In this document: in pieces, positions 59,101 through 64,000 of the stretch
How the letters are laid out: the number at the start of each line of letters is the position of its first letter
Position numbering within the stretch: the stretch's first letter is position 1
DNA from: Sipunculus nudus
Taxonomy: Eukaryota; Annelida; Sipuncula; Golfingiida; Sipunculidae
Length of the DNA: 64,000 nucleotides
Assembly: GCA_026874595.1 (NCBI GenBank)
Contig: CM049315.1
Coordinates: 14,597,664-14,661,663 of the forward strand
Direction of reading: 5' to 3'
Notes under the pieces: model-generated
The model's database searches: none
What the model saw: only the letters and a program-made list of their open reading frames with translations
Told to the model about the DNA's origin: nothing
Made by a program: the position numbers and the translations under genes

Positions 59101-61756
59101 AGAGATTTCAACATGGTCTAGACAATTTTTGTGGTTTAAGGTAACATGAGTCACGAGCCTTTTTTAATAACAGGCCTTATTTCCAACAAACAGAGGCAAT
59201 TCATCTGCTTGCAGATAATGTGGTAAAATAGTGTAAAAAGAGGAGATTCCACAGAAGGTAGCTAACTTCTAACAGGGTAAATGCTATATAATATGACCAA
59301 GGAGTACTTAAGCAAGCACTGTTGTACCACCAGCAGGATTGACCTGCAAGATGGCCCTCATTAGTGGACAGTTCCGGAGGAGATCTTTATATATCACCCC
59401 ATGTATATAATACTATCAACGGCAACGATAATCTTTATATAAAAATACCCCTTCCCCGTACAACCAGTGTTGGAAAGCATACCGATAGCCCTTCATAAAT
59501 CTTGCATGGCTATCAACATATAAAATGAAGGAATGAATCTAGAAATATAAAGAAATTTATTTTGATTTCAACCTGATAATCTGGCCTCTCTTGATTGAAG
59601 ACCAGAAAGATTACCGTGTCTGACTTTTGACCACCATGTTACAATCAATCTCTACATTAATCTCTAATGAAGTCTACGCCCCTTATGTCGCCGAAACCAA
59701 TTGCTCATCTTGTGTTCATAATGAATGATATTGTACTGGCGATAACATATTAGACTCGATCGAGAATCTTCTAGATTTAACAGGGCTTATTTGAAAAGTA
59801 AACATCGCCGTAAGTGGGTCAACGTCTTGATCTCAGCTGGCAGGAACTCCGGCGCCACAAGTGTTCGTTACGGGCATGAATTGGTTCTAAATAGCAAGGC
59901 TTCGATCAGAATAATAAAGGCTTCGAAATATGCGAAGAGTAACTTTGTATTGTAACGCTATTGGCCTCTGCTGATTTACCAATTCAGCCTGTTCGAAACA
60001 GTCTGAATCAGCAAAACCTGGCTATTTAATTAATTTCCTGGTTACAGGCTGCCTTAAATTGCCCGCAAATTGGGGAGATACCAATGACAAGAGTCAGCTA
60101 AACATTAGTTTGGTGTTCTTTTCATTTTCTTTGTAATAATTATATTTATGTTCTTGATTAAAAGTATATGTTTATTCTTAAATCTCACTATGAGGGGACG
60201 TTTATAACAATATGTTCAATATATCTAGTTTTACCCATTTAAACCTACTAAGAAGATAATCATAATTCAGTATTTGAATTAATATTTTCCATTTGGGACA
60301 CCCAGATATTAAATATATATTCAAGTAAAATGTTTAAAAAGATAAGTTCAAGGCCAGAACTGTAATTGGTATTTTCAACTGGAAAGTTCAAGTTCAGCTT
60401 ATATTTTAAAGTGAATTAATTTTTTAAAAACCTTGTTGGCAAAATTCAATTTACGTTTGGTAGCATAAAGTTTACTTGTAATCAGTAAAATTACTGTCAA
60501 TGATATGAAAAATTTGCTGGTTTTATTAGGACGTGAACCTATCACTGAGAAAACACGACTTTGCAGTCATGTTATGGACCGATACGTTAGTCATGGTACT
60601 AGACATTCTGACAACGAGTAACAAATCATACTTTTGCAAGGATATCTTGCACTGTACAAGTGATTATCTTAAAAATGAATTAGAATGAGGAGTTAACACA
60701 CGATTGTACAGACCGAAGCAAACGTTCCATCGCCATGCTGACCTCCGCAATTGACGTGTTTATAACAGGCATTAAAATACAAGGAACATTAGATTTAAGG
60801 CGTTCCAATGAGACCAAGGTTACTATTGATGTTACATTCATAATTAATGAATTTTTTGGTGTGTTTTTTAAAGAAAATATCATTGGGAACGATTCAATTT
60901 TTGTTTTATTCGGAGTCAAGCCATAGACAAATAACTTTTTTTTCCCCTCCCTACCAGGATTTTTTGTCCTCTAATTAGAATCAGTAGAAGTATGCCAGAT
61001 GGAACCCTCATAATATTTTGTTTGCGCGAAGAACCAATATCATTGTCAAAGTTTTATTGTCATTGCTATTTTAAAGCCATCTGCATGTTGGTTAACCCTT
61101 CTGAAAGTAATAACTGAAACTAATACGACCGGGCCATACTTTAATTATATAAGTAGTTGGAAATTACTAATCTTCAAGATAATCACATCGTGATCCAGAA
61201 GAACTAAACGAAACTCAATAACTGGAGTGAATTTAATGTATAATTATTAGACCAGCTAGGTAATGAACACCATTACTGTCAACAATTTACATGACGATAA
61301 ACCTCAAATCTCCCTTTTTTGAATACGACTGAATTACATTTACTTTCGGACTCCATATCTGTTGTCGTTGACTTTATTTAATTAAAATGTATCTTTGCCA
61401 CTGAGAAGTCTTGTTATTTGATTCGTCAAATAAAATACGTGGAAGATGTTTAGCGGTTAATAATTTATTTGCAAGGTATCCAATATGCCGGAGAGAATCA
61501 TTCGTTCTGGTGTCTGCTAGGCGAGCAAACACAGCTGGCTGTAGAGGGCCTACTTTTTGCCATAACATAAGTCAGTCAAATACACATAATTGAAAGTAAA
61601 TTTTGATAAAACTGAAACAACATGGATTGTCAGCTTACGTAATGAACAATTAACCTGTGGGAAATTTAAATGGGTAAATTTGACAGAGAGTTACTTAAAA
61701 ATCTTAAGCATTTATTTCTCTTATAATTCACAGGTAAAGGATAAATTAAACTTTAC
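56161..61756. other. Non-genic DNA
   Basis: More than 5 kb without a supported gene. A 20-bp tandem duplication CTCACCTTGAGGTTGAAG occurs near 59010-59050. Opposing short frames overlap at 60.68-60.93 kb without recognisable motifs. No transposon ends are recognised. Confidence 0.45.
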
Positions 61757-61962
61757 TAGAATATACCCATATCAGTAACTGCATCCACACTTTTCTTAAA
61801 TTATGAGTAAGCACTGACATGGCGTGCGCGTTTGAAATGCACTGACACAAATGTGGCGATAGAATATACCCATATCAGTACGTGCATCCACACTTTTCTG
61901 AAATTATGAGTAAGCACTGACATGGCGTGCGCGTTTGAAATGCACTGACACAAATGTGGCGA
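61757..61962 (+). repeat. Tandem duplication, 103 bp x 2
   Basis: The unit begins TAGAATATACCCATATCAGT at 61757 and again at 61860 and ends CAAATGTGGCGA. Only a few substitutions separate the copies. Confidence 0.95.
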
Positions 61963-61967
61963 GGGGT

Positions 61968-62605
61968 GAGATGTTCCGCGTCCAAAATCGTCCCAATGAT
62001 TAACCCGCAACATGATTCACTTGTGCCAAAATTGCCGATATGGGCAGTGATGAGATGTTCCTGGTCTAAATTCGTCCCCGCGGTTAAGGACACGTGGCTG
62101 TATTTATTTATATTAAACTTTTTTTTACCTGAGAATTTGTTCTTTCTTCAGTCAAACAAGACCAAGAAAAAGGGGGCTTGTGTATCTCATTTTTTAACCA
62201 TCCTGGCCCGAATGCAGTGAAGCCCAAAATACCCCACCAAGCAGTCCCAAACAAGCATTTGGACAACATCTCTTTGATTGGCCATAGATTTTTAAAAAAT
62301 TGACCAATACTGTCAATTTTATTGGAAATTATGCTTAACATACTTAAAAATCAAACAATGGGGTGTTTTTGATGCTCCAGCACATGATGGCTAGAGCCAA
62401 CCAGAAAAAGCCAGACCATTTGCTACTCTCCTTCAGGTTCAGGGCTTGGTGACCCCAGGTCATGTAAACAAATAGGACCACGTGACCTTATCCCACAACA
62501 ACTCGTCCCAACGATTAACCCGCAACATGATTCACTTGTGCCCAAATTGCCGATATGGGCAGTGGTGAGATGTTCCCGGTCTAAATTCGTCCCCGCGGTC
62601 AACCC
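61968..62605 (+). repeat. Repeat pair, ~100 bp at 61988 and 62503, with ~83-bp internal period
   Basis: The block 'TCGTCCCAA(T/C)GATTAACCCG' ... 'GCCGATATGGGCAGTG(A/G)TGAG' ... 'TAAATTCGTCCCCGCGGT' occurs at 61988-62089 and 62503-62600. The GATGTTCC-GTCC/TAAA-TCGTCCC phrase recurs at about 61970, 62053 and 62567, implying an older 83-bp tandem structure later interrupted by about 400 bp of unrelated DNA. Confidence 0.85.
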
Positions 62606-62965
62606 ACAACAACATTCATTTGTGTTGATCTAGCGGACTGCTTAGAAAAGGCCGACGCGTAGTGAATGTTTGGCAGACTATGTCAGGTATGATTTGATTG
62701 GTTAGCGAGAGGAGATTGAGGACGACGTGGGCGCACTATGTGAGAATGGCCATGGCACAGCGCAGGTATTAAACCCATAATATTTTTATCGATTTTGAGG
62801 CCATTTCTTTACCAAACGCCTAAAAAATATAAACTCGTTCTTCCCCGGACCAAGATGCACCCTCCCACGAAGTTTAACGACCGTGCGATCCCTAGCGAGT
62901 GAATGAATCCGGACAGACAGACATGCGGACAGACAGACAAACAGATTCCCGTGAATTATAGTATG
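62606..62965. other. Non-genic DNA with GGACAGACAGACA tail
   Basis: It contains a 'GAATGAATCCGGACAGACAG' type phrase like those that end other dispersed bivalve repeats in the window. No gene. Confidence 0.4.
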
Positions 62966-64000
62966 ATAAATAAGATTCAGGAATTCGAGAGTATTTTTAA
63001 AAAGTGGAAAAGCAGAAATCTAACGTTATAGGATAAAGTTATGGTCGTGAACAGTCTTGCTATGTCAAAAATATTATTTGTGACAAATTTGCAACCTTTT
63101 TCAAAGTGGTAAGCAAAATAAGTTAAATTTCTGATTGATAAGTTTATATGGTCAGGGCGGAAACCGAAAATTAAATATCGTAGTTTAATAGGTGATTTCA
63201 ACAAAGGAGGGCTAAAGCTGTCCGACGTTGAATGTAAAATCAAATTTCAAAGAGTTTTGTGGTTCAAAAACCTTAAGAATCGAAAAGACAAAAAGTGGAA
63301 AGTCATACCACAATATTATTTGAATCAAATAGGAGGTTTGCAAACGATTAGTAATAATTTGATATCTGCAGCATACCAAGTAACATCCTTCCATTTTATG
63401 TAGAATGTTTAATATATTGGGCCGAATGTTTTCAGAAAATTCCTGATACCAGTGAATATATCTTACTGCAACCGTTGTGGAACAACAAATATATTAAAGT
63501 GGCCGGAAAATCAATATTGTACAGAGGTATATCAGAACAAGGCATTAATACTGTTTTAGATATTATTGATGATAAAGGAAAGGTATTTTGCTATTTAGAT
63601 AGTTCCAAAAGAGAGTTTCCTCAGTTGCTGGTCTTTACTCTCTGCAATACCTCAGAGGTGGTTTGCAATAATAAAAGAATCATATTGTCTTAAAGACAAT
63701 TAACTTACGCCGGGACATATGACACTGGTGGATGGTAAAACAGTGAATATTAGTAAGGTAAATACTACACATTTAAGTGCCTTTTATAGGGATACACTGT
63801 TTATGATTCCCCCTGCACAAGACTATTTTCAGAGAAATCAGATTGAAATATCTAAGGATGAAGCTTATATAGCAATTTATAAAAGTTATATTAGTGTTAA
63901 TAAGCGTATGTTTCAGTACAAGATCTTGAATAATATTCTTGGGGTTAAGTATAAATTGTATCAGTGGAAAGTTAAAGACAATAATATGCGTTTATATTGC
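62966..64000 (+). pseudogene. L1-like LINE ORF2 C-terminal fragment, cut by window edge
   Basis: Translation in pieces gives the post-RT region of L1-type non-LTR elements. It contains IQEFESIFKKWKSRNLTL, KVMVVNSLAMSKILF, FIWSGRKPKIKYRSLI, then FNKGGLKLSDVE and WKVIPQYYLNQIGG. Later come ILLQPLWNNKYIKVAGKS (63.46 kb) and finally FQYKILNNILGVKYKLYQW followed by a Cys at the last codon of the window, the start of a zinc-finger-like zf-RVT motif. Stops (for example TAG in the LTL-x-DKV region near 63028, and TAA at 63691-63693) and at least one frameshift near 63.4 kb show that it is dead. The RT catalytic core upstream is missing: homology starts abruptly at 62966, as in 5'-truncated LINE copies. 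The 3' end lies beyond the window. Confidence 0.8.

Noticed and set aside
59325..59345. TTGTACCAC word resembling part of a molluscan microRNA
   Set aside because: The match is short and I see no foldback arm nearby.
1..64000. CRISPR array, bacterial operon or rRNA genes
   Set aside because: The tandem arrays lack spacer/repeat architecture, the window has eukaryotic retroelements and splice-type signals, and no rRNA-like conserved blocks were seen.

Overview
The window looks like AT-rich, gene-poor intergenic or intronic DNA from a marine mollusc, most likely a bivalve. I infer this from four things: the repeat families with 'TGACCTTGACCTTTGACC' and 'GTCCGTCCGTCTG' wording that are common in bivalve genomes, a tRNA-derived SINE with a bivalve-like central domain, many long (TA)n tracts, and the absence of any long host reading frame. 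There is no operon-like organisation. No complete host protein gene can be supported. The host evidence amounts to a few isolated exon-like stretches (30.1 kb +, 39.6 kb -, 53.9 kb +), one degenerate coding-like fragment (6.2 kb -) and one unexplained 109-codon frame (44.7 kb +).

Layout. 1-4.4 kb: non-genic DNA with a compositionally odd CGACAC-rich island (1.36-1.91 kb). 4.49-5.23 kb: short DNA transposon with CAGTAGA termini, then (TA)n and a cluster of GGAATGTACATTCC-like palindromes. 9.7-11 kb: dispersed bivalve repeat with an internal 66-bp array. 15.06-17.74 kb: candidate TA-flanked DNA element whose two ends carry clusters of AAACATGTTT-like palindromes, with a long-armed MITE inside; similar palindrome clusters lie at 18.7-19.25 and 25.0-25.2 kb. 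22.85-23.69 kb: a roughly 50-bp minisatellite. 27.1-28.0 kb: a roughly 290-bp tandem repeat. 28.96-29.59 kb: a miniature LTR element (TRIM-like) in head-to-tail tandem, with a tRNA-Pro primer binding site and a tRNA-like Pol III promoter inside its 156-bp LTR. 32.66-34.72 kb: a 1.03-kb tandem duplication. 38.66-38.98 kb: a tRNA-derived SINE with a 12-bp target duplication.

46.29-53.24 kb: a 6.95-kb Ty3/Gypsy-type LTR retrotransposon with a tRNA-Pro primer site. Its integrase lies upstream of reverse transcriptase, the Gmr1-like domain order, and it is decayed by frameshifts, stops and two catalytic substitutions. 54.5-56.2 kb: two adjacent unrelated minisatellites (74 bp and 49 bp). 61.76-62.6 kb: nested repeats. 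62.97 kb to the window end: C-terminal part of a decayed L1-like LINE ORF2.

The most interesting relationship is between the miniature element at 29 kb and the Gmr1-like element at 46 kb. They share LTR termini (TGTTAC...CGTAACA), the same 18-nt tRNA-Pro primer site and a similar polypurine tract, so the small element may be a non-autonomous parasite of this autonomous lineage that has gained an internal Pol III promoter.
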